DNA from: Metarhizium brunneum
Lineage: Eukaryota; Ascomycota; Sordariomycetes; Hypocreales; Clavicipitaceae
Direction: 5' to 3'
DNA: 64,000 nt
NCBI RefSeq assembly: GCF_013426205.1
Contig: NC_089426.1
Coordinates: forward strand, 3,472,001 to 3,536,000
Shown here: piece by piece, positions 39,150-49,187 of the stretch
Layout: each line of letters begins with the position of its first letter
Numbering within the stretch: the stretch's first letter is position 1
Notes under the pieces: model-generated
What the model saw: the letters and a program-made list of their open reading frames with translations, nothing else
Databases searched by the model: none
What the model was told of the DNA's origin: nothing
Position numbers and translations under genes: made by a program

Positions 39150-39930
39150 AGTATTAATATTAAAAGCTAAATACCTAATTATATTTATTTTAAAAAAAAA
39201 TAATAAATTATAATTAATAATAAATTATTAGTAATTAAATATAATTATTATAAAAAATAAAATATTATTATTATTAATATTAGAATTATAAGATTAATTA
39301 TATAATATAAATTAGTTTATTATAATAAACCTAAAAAAAATATATAACTTAATTTAAATAAAAAAAGGTTATAAATAAATAATAGCTTTTAAAATAAAAT
39401 TTAAATTATTTAAATACTTAATAATATTAATAAAGCTTATTAATATATTAGTAATATTTTAAAGAATAATTAATAATATATTATAAAAATATTTAAATAA
39501 CTTTATAATAATATATTTTAATAATATATTAATTTTCTTAAAAACCTTAAAAAATTATAAAAAGTATATATATATAATATTAAAAATATTATAAAATACT
39601 AAATTATTATTTAAACTAATAAAATATAAGTTTTATATATAAAAAGTAGACTTTTTAGGATATATAATATAATTAAATAAAATATAAATAAAAAAAATAA
39701 AAATTAAGGTAATAAAAAACTAATTAATATTAAAAAATATTAAAAATATATAAAGCTTTAAAAGCTTTATAAACTATTATAAAAAATTTATTAAAAGTTA
39801 TAATAAAATTATAATATTTTTAAATAAACTTATTAAAAAAAATAAATAATAAAATTAAAATAATAAAATATAATATATTTTTAATAAAATTAAAAAACTT
39901 ATTATATTTAAACTTATTTTAAGAATTTTT
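39150..39930 (+). pseudogene. Reverse-transcriptase region of the LTR element
   Basis: The conceptual translation follows Ty3/Gypsy reverse transcriptase block by block (INY*QLN, AFKIKFKLFKYL, RIINNILKKYL, YFNNILIFLKTLKN, VDFLGYII), with stops in place of Trp and Gln and Asn in place of the catalytic Asp pair. These changes are what G-to-A and C-to-T transitions would produce. The region is non-functional. Confidence 0.8.
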
Positions 39931-40679
39931 AACCTAAAAAAAAAATAAAATTAAAAACTAATTTATTAAACTTTACTTTAAAAATATAAGTTAAATAAAA
40001 AAATAATAATAAAAAACTATATTTTATTATATTTTACTTAAAAAAACTTTATAAAATAAAACTTAATTACTTTATTTATAATAAAAAATTCCTAATAATT
40101 ATTAATATTTTTAAGAAATTTAAATATTATTTTATAAAAAGTAAATATAAAGTTAAAGTATATATTAATTATAAAAATATCTTTTATTTTATAATAATAT
40201 AATAATTAAATAAATAATAAATTTAATAGGTTAAATATTTTTTAGAATTTAATTATAAAATTATTTATTAAAAAAAATCTAAAAATAAATAAGTAAATAC
40301 TTTAAGTTAAAAAAGTAATTATAATATAAAAGTACTTATAATAATAAAATAACTTTTTAAAATTAATATAAATAATAATTTTTAATAAAAATAATTAAAT
40401 ATTATACTAAAAATATAAAATAAAAACCTAATATATAAGAAAATCTAATAATAAGTAAAGGAAAAAATTAGGTTTATAAATATATTAAAAAAATATTTTA
40501 TGAAACCTAGAATTATCTTAAAGTATTATAAAAAAACCTAGATACTTTTAAAGTTATAAAAAAAATATATTAAAAAAATATATAAATATTTAGTTTATAA
40601 ATATTAAGAAATTTATAAAATATTAAATAAAATATAATAATAATATAATTTCTTAGAAATTAAAAAAATAATTAAAAAG

Positions 40680-41800
40680 ATTATTAATAAATATATATAA
40701 TATAAAAAAAGTAAAGCTTTATAATATAAGCTATATAAAAAATTATAATTATTATTAATATTAATATAATTATAAAAATTAATAGCTTTTAATTATATTA
40801 TAAAGCTATTAATATTAAAAAAACTAATAATTAATATAAAATATAATAATATATTTATAATTATAAATAAACTTATAAAATATAAATATTTTTTATTATA
40901 TAAAAAAGTAAATAATATAAAAAAACTTATATATATATTTTTATAAATAATAATAAGTAATTATAAGCTATTAAAAAAAATTATATTAAATAAAAAAAGT
41001 ATATTTACTTTTAAATTTTAATAAGTACTTATAATATAATTTAAAATAAATTATAAGTTAAGTATTATATATTATTTATAAATAAATAAATAAATAAAAA
41101 AATTAAATTAAATACTTAAATAATATTTATAATATTATATTAATTATTAATTATTAATAAACTAATTAAATTAAATAATTACTTATAATATAATTAGCTT
41201 ATAATAATTTAATATTAGAATTAATAAAGTAAATACTAGCTTATATTAATTATAAATTTAACCTTAAAGTATTTTAAATATAATATAAAAAACTATAAGT
41301 AAAATAAGTAATATTATAAGTAAATAAACTAAAAAAATTATATAAAAAAATATAATATAAATTAGAATTTATATAAAATAAAATAATATAATATTATAAT
41401 TATAAAAAATTAAAAAAATTAATTTTTAAAAAAGGAAATATAATTTATTTACTTTAATAAAATATTAAAATAATATAATTAAATAATAAATTAAATTATA
41501 AAAAATTAAGATTATTTATTATTAAAAAATAAATATTAATAAATAATTATAAACTTTTATTATTAAAAACTATAAAAAATTATTTTATAATATATATTTT
41601 ACTTTTTAAAAAAGTATTAAATAATATATTAATAAAGGAAAATATTAAAGTTATAAATAAAATAAAGTATAAAATAAAATAGATTTTAGATATAAAAATA
41701 AAAAATAAAATATATTAATATTTTATTAAATAAAAAAACTATAAAAATAAGAAAAATATATAAAAACTTATAAAATACCTAAAAAATTATTAGTACTTAT
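40680..41800 (+). pseudogene. Integrase and chromodomain region of the LTR element
   Basis: Reading through stops, segments such as KSIFTFKFQ (from a DRGSxFTSKFW-like site), LNQILKQYLQYYINY, QLAYNNLI and KKGNIIYLL match the integrase core and C-terminal part of fungal Ty3/Gypsy elements. A segment near 41660-41800 (KQILDIKIKNKIY...FIKQKNYKNK) has the pattern of a chromodomain. It is heavily mutated. Confidence 0.7.
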
Positions 41801-42565
41801 TATAATAATATTATTAATAGCTTATAACTTAATACTAAGTAAAGTATTTTAGTCTAAAATATTAAAAGTATTTTAGTTTTAAGTATTTTAAATAGCCTTA
41901 AACTTTTATTATTAAACCTATTTTAATTTATACTTTTAAGCTTTTTTTTCCTTTTTTTTTTAATTTATATTTTTTATTTTTTTTAAAAAAATAAAGTTAT
42001 AATAAGTTATTTTTAGACTTTTTTTATATAAATAATAATATATATATTAAAAATATATTAAATAATTTAAAGCTTTATTTATTTTTAATTAAGCTTTATA
42101 ATACCTTTTAATTAATAGTTTTTTTATTAATTTCTTTTTCTTTTTAAGCTAATAAAGTTTCTTAATAATATAATTTATTAAAATATATTAATAATATATA
42201 TTATAATAAGAAAACCTTATATATATAATTTATTATAAAAGTATAAAAATTATTATAAAAATAACCTAAAAAATAATAAAAAGTATAATAATTAATATTT
42301 TTAATAATTTAATAAAAACTTTTTTTTTTAAAATAATAATTATAAAGTAATACCTTAAAATTTTATTTATAAATAAAAGTAATAGTTATAATATAATTAA
42401 TAATAAAATAAGATTTTTTAGGTTTTTTTATATAATTAGATATAATAAAAAAAGGATATTATAAGAAAGTAAAATACTTATAATTAATAAAAAAAAGGGT
42501 AAATAAAATTATTTATAAAATAAGGCTTAAATTTTAAGAGTAAAATTATAAAAGAAAAAATATTA

Positions 42566-43011
42566 TATTATAATCTAGTTATAAATTATAATATAAGTTA
42601 TAAGTTAAGCTAGTTATATAAGCTATAAAATAATATAAGTATAATAAGTAATAAATTAATAATTAAAATAAGCTATTAATAAGAAAAAGTTTATTAATTA
42701 TTTAATAAACTTTAAATAAACTAATAATATATATATAATTATAATTTATTAAGACTTTAATAAATAATAAATAAATATTATAATATATAAAAACTCTTAA
42801 ATTTATTTTATAAATAAATTCTAATTTCTTAGCTTTTAATATAAATTATTATATTAAATAAGCTTTACTTATAACTTTTTAACTTTAATTACTTAATTAT
42901 AATTTATAATTTATTATTAATATAATAATTAATTACTTAGATTAATTATTTTAGTTATTTTACTAATATAAACTATAACTAGTTTATCTCTTGGGAACCT
43001 TAGCCGTTATA
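42566..43011 (+). repeat. 3' LTR
   Basis: 446 bp, the same length as the 5' LTR. The inner start (TATTATAATCTAG) is the transition-mutated form of TGTTACAACCTAG. The outer end (TCTCTTGGGAACC...) keeps G and C that the 5' LTR has lost, the mirror image of the 5' LTR. Confidence 0.9.
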
Positions 43012-43100
43012 GTAGGCGTATTAAGGATAAGGTTAGATTATTAGGGTATTACTATATTATAGTGTGTTTACTTATAGAAAAACAAGGGTATTATATAGTA
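43012..43100 (+). mobile_element. hAT transposase relic, C-terminal remainder
   Basis: Directly after the target-site duplicate the frame continues as LRIRLDY and CVYL*KNKGII. This matches the segment that follows the FSxARRT motif in hAT dimerisation domains (pattern ECLKSW...NGII). The left part of the transposase stops just before this point at 35162, so the two parts were once contiguous. Confidence 0.6.
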
Positions 43101-43601
43101 TGGCAGCCTGAATAAGACTCTTTAGCTCTTATACGGTCTCCCGGTGCTCACTAGACATCTCCCGTCCTGATATGGGAATTCATGACGGGATAAAAATGAG
43201 GCTCTTTATGAAGTGTGAAGGTCACCTGATCGTTAATCCCTCCGGATGAGATTGGCAACTTATCCAACTCCAACCAATTATAGGTTCTGGGTAGTTAAAT
43301 ATAACCAATTCTTGCTGTGAAAGTCTCCAATCGATTCAATCTGAGGGCTGGATTGGTTGAGCTGGTTGGAAGGATACTCTGCTTTAGACTATATTATACT
43401 TTCCTCTCCAGGTGTGACAAGGGCCTAGCTTGGAGCAATTACTCAATTCATCTAATAACAGTCTTTGGTATCAAAGGTCCTTGGTTTTCCTCAAGGCCTT
43501 GAGGGACCGAAGCCGTCTATTTATACAAGAAGTCGGTAAGAACCTTCTGCCCTAATCCCGTGACCGTAGCCCTTGTGTAACCGGCCCATTTCCGTGTAAC
43601 A
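43101..43601 (-). mobile_element. Probable solo LTR
   Basis: Read on the minus strand the segment starts TGTTACAC, contains a TATAAATAG box (about 43518-43526 on the plus strand) and ends GGCTGCCA, so it has the TG...CA termini and promoter layout of an LTR about 500 bp long. Base composition is normal, in contrast to the adjoining AT-converted element. I could not find a second copy in the window or a matching target duplication (TAGTA on the left, CCAGG on the right), so the limits are uncertain. Confidence 0.35.
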
Positions 43602-44029
43602 CCAGGCTATACTTTTTAAGCTTTTTTTGGGTATTAAAAAGAGAGCTGTAGACGGAGTCTGCAGCGAATTTCATCAAGAAGCTTAGTTAATATAAGTCTT
43701 ATAACGTGATAGTATATAACTACGGCCTTCCGCTGAATAATAAATAAAAATATATTATATTATATATCTAGATAACCCACGTAATATATATTACGCTTAA
43801 TTAGCTAGTTATACAAAAAATATACTATATACTTTTATATTTTCAATTTTTTTTTAACTTTTTAATTTCCAACACATCTTATCACCTAAGCATTTAATCC
43901 AAGCAAGCCATAACTATAAAACCCGACACGCGTTACCGGCAAGATTTATACTAGGGCTTGGTAACTTGGCATACGTAGACATCCTACTTATTAATATATA
44001 TATTATATAACAGATTACAGAAAACTTAC
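43602..44029. other. AT-rich spacer, no gene resolved
   Basis: TA-rich sequence between the probable solo LTR and the micro-exon gene candidate. It may contain that gene's last exon or exons, but no stop or final exon could be placed with confidence. Confidence 0.35.
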
Positions 44030-44860
44030 AAGCAAGTTTGTAGTGCGAAACGGAGGCTTGTCCTTCTGGCATTGGATGTTCTATTAGGGAAATAAATTAG
44101 TAATAAATTATACTAGCCAGGAATAGATAAACTTACACGGTCCTGAGGACAGTTGGCAACAAACTTTTGACGTATCTAAATAGCTATTAGTTGTTAAGAA
44201 CTGCGTTGCGTTGCTGGACCGCTTGCCTCGTCAGTGCTTTCTTGCTATAATAATATTAGTATTTATTCGATATAAATAATAAAGTAATACTTACATGCCA
44301 GATGTGATAATTTGTAAGCTACTTGTAGATTAGCACTCGTTATATCAGGCCTTAGAAATAGTGCTTACCTCGGGCTTGCCCTCAACCGCCTTACAAGTGA
44401 CACGATGTGCGGAGTAATAATCCAACACGTGTGAGGGACTGGCCATACCTGCGGCTGCACGTATGCGTCACTAAATAGTAAGAATAAACTTAAAGAAAAG
44501 AGAAAAGAAAAAAGGTTTTATCTCCTCCTTATCCTTCCTAATATACCCTGTTTTAGCCCAGAGTTTATCCACACTAGGTCTGGTTCAGCTCTACTTAGGG
44601 TTCTACCTAGACCTCAAGGTTTCTGGTAGCCTAAAGTTTATCCATACCAGGTCCGGGCCGGCTCCGCTTAGGATCCTACCTAGACCCGAGCCTCCAGCTC
44701 GAGTCCATAACACACGTCGCCTAGCGAACCCTCAAACGGCTGTTTTTACAACTCAGCAAACTACCTGTAAAGCGCTATGTAGATAAAATCTTACCGGCGT
44801 GAGGGTTTGCGCGTATGAGGCGGAAGCGAGTCCGACAACAAAGACTAGAAACAGCTTCAT
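44030..44860 (-). CDS. Candidate small secreted protein gene with micro-exons
   Basis: A clear signal peptide is encoded at 44860-44795 (MKLFLVFVVGLASASYA, then QTLTP), followed by a GTAAGA donor. A TATAAAAG box lies 107 bp upstream. Downstream on the same strand further donors occur at 44448 (GTATGG), 44368 (GTAAGC), 44294, 44136 and 44029 (all GTAAGT). Each follows a short open segment bounded by a pyrimidine-rich AG: 22, 21 and 24 nt for the first three. In one phase these read DAYVQPQ, AVEGKPE and LTNYHIWH. The first junction (exon 1 to 22-nt exon) does not keep phase with the simplest splice, and the last exon is not identified, so the full product is unknown. It could be an effector-like gene or its decayed remains. 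Confidence 0.4.
44555..44614. repeat. 60-bp direct repeat, copy 1
   Basis: This matches 44628-44687 over 60 bp without gaps, mostly with transitions. It contains a short inverted pair (AGGTCT/AGACCT). It lies in the long first intron of the candidate secreted-protein gene. Confidence 0.65.
44628..44687. repeat. 60-bp direct repeat, copy 2
   Basis: Second, more GC-rich copy of the unit at 44555-44614. The CCTAGACC end is shared by both. The difference in GC between copies suggests that copy 1 has undergone C-to-T/G-to-A change. Confidence 0.65.
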
Positions 44861-44966
44861 AATAAAGATACTAGATAATAGATCAGGTTATAAAATAGAT
44901 TAAGCGGGGTGAGTTTAACAGAGAGATAGAAGGGATTTCTCAGTGAAAAGCGTGGATAAACTATGC

Positions 44967-44974
44967 CTTTTATA
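44967..44974 (-). promoter_or_regulatory. TATA box of the candidate secreted-protein gene
   Basis: TATAAAAG on the minus strand, 107 bp before the ATG at 44860. This is a typical distance for a fungal core promoter with a short leader. Confidence 0.4.
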
Positions 44975-45643
44975 TGCTGTTTAGCAGGGTACAATTGATT
45001 ATATAAGACAAGAAAGGACATAAATATATGTATACATGGTGTAATTACCTTCCCCTATTACCCCCATCACACCCTGGTCTGCGCAGGCATTAAAACAATT
45101 CGATTACTACGTGGGCCGGGTTTTTAGGCGCCGCATAAGTACCCTCGCTTAACACCCGAGTTGTAACGGTGTAAGAGCACGAATAGGATCTAGTGCGACT
45201 TGAATAAAACGATTATTTACAAGTAGAGTAAGAGCTCCGAAGAAAGCTTTGGCTCGAGCCAAGTTTTAAAGTGGAGCTGTTCTCTAACAGTTGTAATAAT
45301 AACGCCGAGGCAGAGAGAGTAGAGGTAAGCATATTAAATAACGTACGACTAGTATATAGTACATTAAATCGGGGAATTGCTATACCGGCATGAACTGTAT
45401 ACCGGTATAACTTTTACCTCCCTTGATTAGCTTAAACTTTTTCTGTCAACCTGCCTTAGATTCTGCTACCTCTACCTAAAGTAGCTAATTTATCCGCATA
45501 TTATTATATATAGCCCTAAATCTAGCTTATAATACACTACGATAACCTTTAATATATATCTAGCCTCTTGCTTTGTTTTATTTAGTATTCTCTAGAGAAG
45601 CTTAAAATAAACAAGCAGCTCTACGATTCATGGCCACGTTCAG
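44975..45643. other. Spacer within the island, no gene seen
   Basis: Mixed-composition sequence with no supported gene or repeat in this window. Confidence 0.4.
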
Positions 45644-45928
45644 ATGAGAGGAGTTCATGCTTTCCTCTTCTACAAGGGTAATTCTCGCCTAATACTAGTA
45701 GCGCCTTCCGCTACGCCTGATCTCACAAAAAGTAGGAGACAAATTGCGGCCGCGATTATGACTATTAGGCTTGTAACAGACCAGGCTGTAAGTGATTTAG
45801 GAGATGTCAAGGAAGCTGGCTACACTGCCTTTGTTGAGAAGTACCTAAAATTTAAGCCAATTACAAGTGGTAAAAGTCATGCCAGCATGTATAATGTTCA
45901 TGCCGGCGCAAGGTTTATGCCCTTGTAG
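45644..45928 (+). CDS. Unrecognised open frame in the island
   Basis: A 94-codon ATG-initiated frame with a plausible soluble-protein composition (segments IRLVTDQAVSDLGDVKEAGY and FVEKYLKFKP). No domain recognised. It is probably a fragment of a repeat-borne gene, as neighbours on both sides are transposon debris. Confidence 0.25.
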   Translation: MRGVHAFLFYKGNSRLILVAPSATPDLTKSRRQIAAAIMTIRLVTDQAVSDLGDVKEAGYTAFVEKYLKFKPITSGKSHASMYNVHAGARFMPL

Positions 45929-45960
45929 CAATTCCCTTAAATCGCGAATATTACTTTGAT

Positions 45961-46320
45961 ATGCCGCAACTTTATATAGTGGGTCGCAGTTGCCAAAAAA
46001 GGAAAAGAATTACTCCTCGTAACGGCAGCGCCAAGTATAAGGCCGGAGCGCCTATGTATAAAATAAATACAAGGCCCAGCTTTAGATGCCTATACGAGAG
46101 GCCAAGCCTCGCGCCTGCGCATGAAATAAATACAAGGCGCAGCTTTGCCTGCCTGTACGAGAGACCAAGCCTCGCGCCCGCTCTAAAACCGACTACGGCT
46201 GCATATTATTCTTATACCAGACTCTATACTGTCCAACGGACTGACCTGAGAGATAGACGCGAGCAGCAGCAGCCGCTGCGGTGCGGGATTTTGCTAAAAC
46301 TTTGGTCATTTCTAAACTAA
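45961..46320 (+). CDS. Open frame with two 21-residue repeats
   Basis: A 119-codon frame starts at an ATG 33 bases after the previous frame's stop. Its middle encodes two near-identical 21-residue units (INTR, SF, CLYERPSLAPA), corresponding to exact-length 63-bp tandem copies at 46057-46119 and 46120-46182. Preservation of the frame across a 63-bp duplication is suggestive, though a multiple of three is expected one time in three by chance. No family recognised. Confidence 0.25.
   Translation: MPQLYIVGRSCQKRKRITPRNGSAKYKAGAPMYKINTRPSFRCLYERPSLAPAHEINTRRSFACLYERPSLAPALKPTTAAYYSYTRLYTVQRTDLRDRREQQQPLRCGILLKLWSFLN
46057..46182 (+). repeat. 63-bp tandem repeat, two copies
   Basis: Units 46057-46119 and 46120-46182 share TAAATACAAGG, CAGCTTT, TACGAGAG and CCAAGCCTCGCGCC in register. 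Confidence 0.8.
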
Positions 46321-46849
46321 AGATGGAAGAAACATATTTCCTGGGTGTTAGCTTAATTAGACTTGAACTGGTGGTGCTGATTGACACGGAACCTGGAAAA
46401 GTCCATGTCTGGTTGGATACACATGCGACGCAGCTGCGGGTATTGTCACCCCGGCACCTCTCCCGTAGAGAGGGGCAGCCTAAGCTCCCAGCGCAGCGCA
46501 GCGCTCCCGCGGCAGCGACGCCTGGACATCGTTCCAGAATATAGTTCCGGGCGTCGCAAAATCCTATTTGTGGGCCGCCCTGCAGCACTATTGGCCATGA
46601 GCCCAAACGTAAAACGGCAACCTGTGGTACGAGCTGCTCATTTTCGGTCGTAGCTAAAGAGTCACTGGATAAAATGACCTGGTCTCTACACCATTGACCA
46701 GGTATACAGCACGCCAAGCATAATCATGAACCGACTACCCATCGGCAACTCGATGACTCCATGTCGAGCAAGGCTACTGTGCCGGAGCTTGTATCTGCCG
46801 GCGTCTCCCCGAGAGACATGCAGACGTCAATATTTTCGGCAACCGCATC

Positions 46850-47170
46850 CTCAGTTATTAGCTACTAGAAGGGATATATATAACTGCATTTCCAAGGTTA
46901 AAGATGGCATGCATAAAGGCCATAGCTCCATATATGCTCTCATTAATTATTTAGATTGTAAAGGCTTTTAGAGCTGTGTTCAGGTTAATAAGAACCAGCG
47001 GGTTACCGCTATCTTGTTTGCCCATCCTGTATTATTACGGTACCTCCAAGCTTACTCTGACCTCTTGCTATTAGACTGCACGTACAAGACGAATAAATAC
47101 CAGATGCCACTTCTTAATATGATAGGAGTTGATGCTTACCAGTAATTCTTCCAGTCTGCATTACATTCAC
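46850..47170 (+). pseudogene. MULE transposase fragment
   Basis: Translation with two in-frame stops gives RRDIYNCISKVKDG, AILFAHPVLLRYLQAYSDLL and LLDCTYKTNKYQMPLLNMIGV. The last block is the hallmark of Mutator-like (MULE/FAR1) transposases and contains the first catalytic Asp. Stops replace expected Trp/Gln codons, consistent with transition decay. Upstream and downstream parts of the transposase are missing or unreadable. Confidence 0.75.
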
Positions 47171-48128
47171 CCGCCTAATGCGCGAACAATTACGTCAAAG
47201 TCTGTATCATAAGTGCGACGATGGTTGGGGGAAAGAGGGATGCTATTCAAGCTGGAGCTCGAGCCCTGCGGCTACACTTTGACTTGGAGCACGAGAGTAA
47301 TATCTACGCCAGGCTCGATCAGCTCCAGGGTTACGTAGTGCCATGGCAATAGCTTCTTCCATTCTCTCATGTTCCCGCGCGGCGCTATTGCTCCTAGTCT
47401 TACTGCTGCAGATCCGCTGCATAACCTCTATAAACAGCCTCTTCTTTGCCATAGTAGAGTTAACTGACGCTGCCGAGATCCTACATGTTGCTTTGTAAAG
47501 CAGTTTAAGACAAACGCGTGGCTCCCGCCTCCGTCAGGATATACTCGGACGCCCTATCTATCAGGCTTTGTCAAGGAAGGCTTGACTCTCTGATTGGAAG
47601 CTATTTGCCTGCTTGGTCCAGTCCTTGCTTCAAGTAATCTTGTGGCGTGGAAGGCTCTTGGTCGCTTACTGCCGTGATATCCCGGCGGCTATTGCTGAAT
47701 TGTACGCCCAAACACATCCTATGTTTCCGGTCGTTGTTTCCTGATGAAAAAGACGCCTTTCTTTGCATGCGGCCTTGATTGCCTCAAAGTGTCGTCGTCG
47801 ACGTATTTTCTTAAAGTCATGCCAAGGACGAAGCTACTTTGGATAGTATTTGCCGTCGACTCTCGTGAATGTGGTCGAAGACCGAGATGTGCTAACTCAC
47901 CCACTACAAGTTCCGCCATACGAAGTCAGACTCCTTCATCCACGCCACCTCCTGACTACTGCTTCGCTGCATAGATGTTTCTACCAGAAAATCAAGCAGT
48001 GTTTACTCGTACTGAATTGCGGAATGAAAAGCATCGTTGCTGTTGTTGATCTTCTGAGCGCCTGCACTACTTGGGAGCGCGATCAATTCGATTCCAGGTC
48101 TGGCTGAAATGCGGCTTTGGACAGCCGC
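47171..48128. other. Transposon debris, no gene resolved
   Basis: Mixed-composition sequence with short frames on both strands but no recognisable domain. It may contain more of the MULE element to the left. Confidence 0.35.
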
Positions 48129-48167
48129 TACAATTTGTGAGTTACAACAGGTAAACGCGAGGATATA
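48129..48167 (+). repeat. Right copy of 39-bp direct repeat
   Basis: Matches 33227-33265 with three transitions. Here CAG is followed by GTAAAC, and a TTTAG acceptor occurs at 48203, so the repeat spans a plausible exon/intron border of the relic that follows. Confidence 0.7.
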
Positions 48168-48480
48168 CAGCGCCTTATTCTAAGCTTACCTTAACGCACT
48201 TTAGGTCAGGACCAATGTCTGAAAATAAGATCGACCGGTTAAAGAAAGAGCTGGAGCAAGAGCGATGTGAGAAGGAGGAGGCAAAGGCACGGGAAGAGCG
48301 TGAGCGGCGCAAAAACCAGAATACCACGCTCGAGGGATCTACGTGGCCGCTGGCGCATCTCTAATACTCTTGCGCGTCGACAGAGCGGACCTGCAAACGC
48401 TGTACTCCGTACTCTGTACTGCCATGCGTGCGTACCCGAAGAAAGTGATGAAAAGGGTCAAGTAAGGAAGATTTCATGAA
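48129..48480 (+). pseudogene. Relic of a coiled-coil multi-copy gene
   Basis: After a possible intron (48152-48203) an ATG at 48215 opens 49 codons of Glu/Arg/Lys-rich coiled coil (ENKIDRLKKELEQERCEKEE...) ending with NTTLEGS and a stop at 48362. A similar charged helix followed by an NTTL/TTLxEYL segment occurs in a multi-copy family of fungal proteins, some linked to kinase-like domains. That link is from memory and tentative. The reading frame is lost afterwards, and only the start of the gene is left. Confidence 0.4.
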
Positions 48481-49187
48481 TGCAGAAAAAGGGCGTTGAA
48501 AAGCCCTGTGACATGGATCTACCCGACAACTACGCAACTGGCGCCCAGGCACATGGGTAGCCTACGAGGACACCAACTAGCTCTCAAACCGTCAATCGGT
48601 ACAGCCAGATGCAAAGCCGTCTCGAAGACGCAAGTTATGAACCGCCGCCTCACCACATATTTCCCGCTCTGGTAAAATCGCCCGCCCCCTGCCCCTCGCT
48701 AGTCGAACATCGCACGGGTCCCCGCTTGACGGACGGGATGCCAGCCATTCCCGGGAGGAACTATGATGCGTGCCGGACATGGAAGAAGAAAGCCAGTATT
48801 TCAATACCTCTGTCTACATGTGTTGTAACTTGACCCCCATCTCGCTTTTCAGGCGTGGTAGGTCGCGTATTTGGAGATGAAACTCCCGCGTCGCACTAGG
48901 CAACACAAGAAATCCGCGAACACCAGTAGCAAAGAAAATGTCCCAGTGTGACCAAGCCCAGCCGTCCTGCTCACCCTGTACACGCCTCAAGAGCTGGTGC
49001 CTTCTCGGCGACCATAGGTCTTTTGCTCGGTGCGCGACCGCCCCACTTTTCAACCACATCCTTTACATGAGTACCTAGGTATGTATGGCAGCAACAGTGG
49101 AAATTACAAACCGTCGCCTAAACACTTTCCAAGAGGCAGCAGCATTGCCAATTTTTCCTTCCTTTGCAACACAACAACGTTGTCGCG
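48481..49187. other. Spacer before the FAR1-like ORF
   Basis: GC content returns to normal here. No gene supported. A TACTCCGTA copy lies just to the left, at 48403. Confidence 0.4.

Larger units (their letters stand above)
35163..43011 (+). mobile_element. RIP-mutated Ty3/Gypsy chromovirus-type LTR retrotransposon
   Basis: This is a 7849-bp element with two 446-bp LTRs (35163-35608 and 42566-43011) flanked by GTGGG and GTAGG, a 5-bp target duplication with one transition. Reading through stops, the plus strand gives reverse transcriptase (about 39180-39900; the YxDD motif reads YFNN near 39507-39536), then RNase H, integrase (about 40680-41640) and a chromodomain-like tail (about 41660-41800). 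The order RT-RH-integrase-chromodomain defines Ty3/Gypsy chromoviruses. The interior is extremely AT-rich, often with only two to six G or C per 60 bases, and CA and TG are almost absent while CT and AG persist. That is the signature of repeat-induced point mutation. A purine-rich tract (42550-42560) precedes the 3' LTR. No intact protein remains. Confidence 0.9.

Noticed and set aside
35163..43602. Longer LTR running from TGTTACAA at 35163 to TGTAACA at 43601
   Set aside because: The sequence after 43011 does not match that after 35608, so the LTRs end at 446 bp; the inverted TGTTACA/TGTAACA similarity is coincidental or reflects another LTR.
43096..43606. Target-site duplication for the probable solo LTR
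   Set aside because: The flanking five bases (TAGTA and CCAGG) do not match, even allowing transitions.
46193..46717. 174-codon minus-strand frame
   Set aside because: Lies across mixed repeat debris, low-complexity Ala and Ser runs, no recognisable motif.
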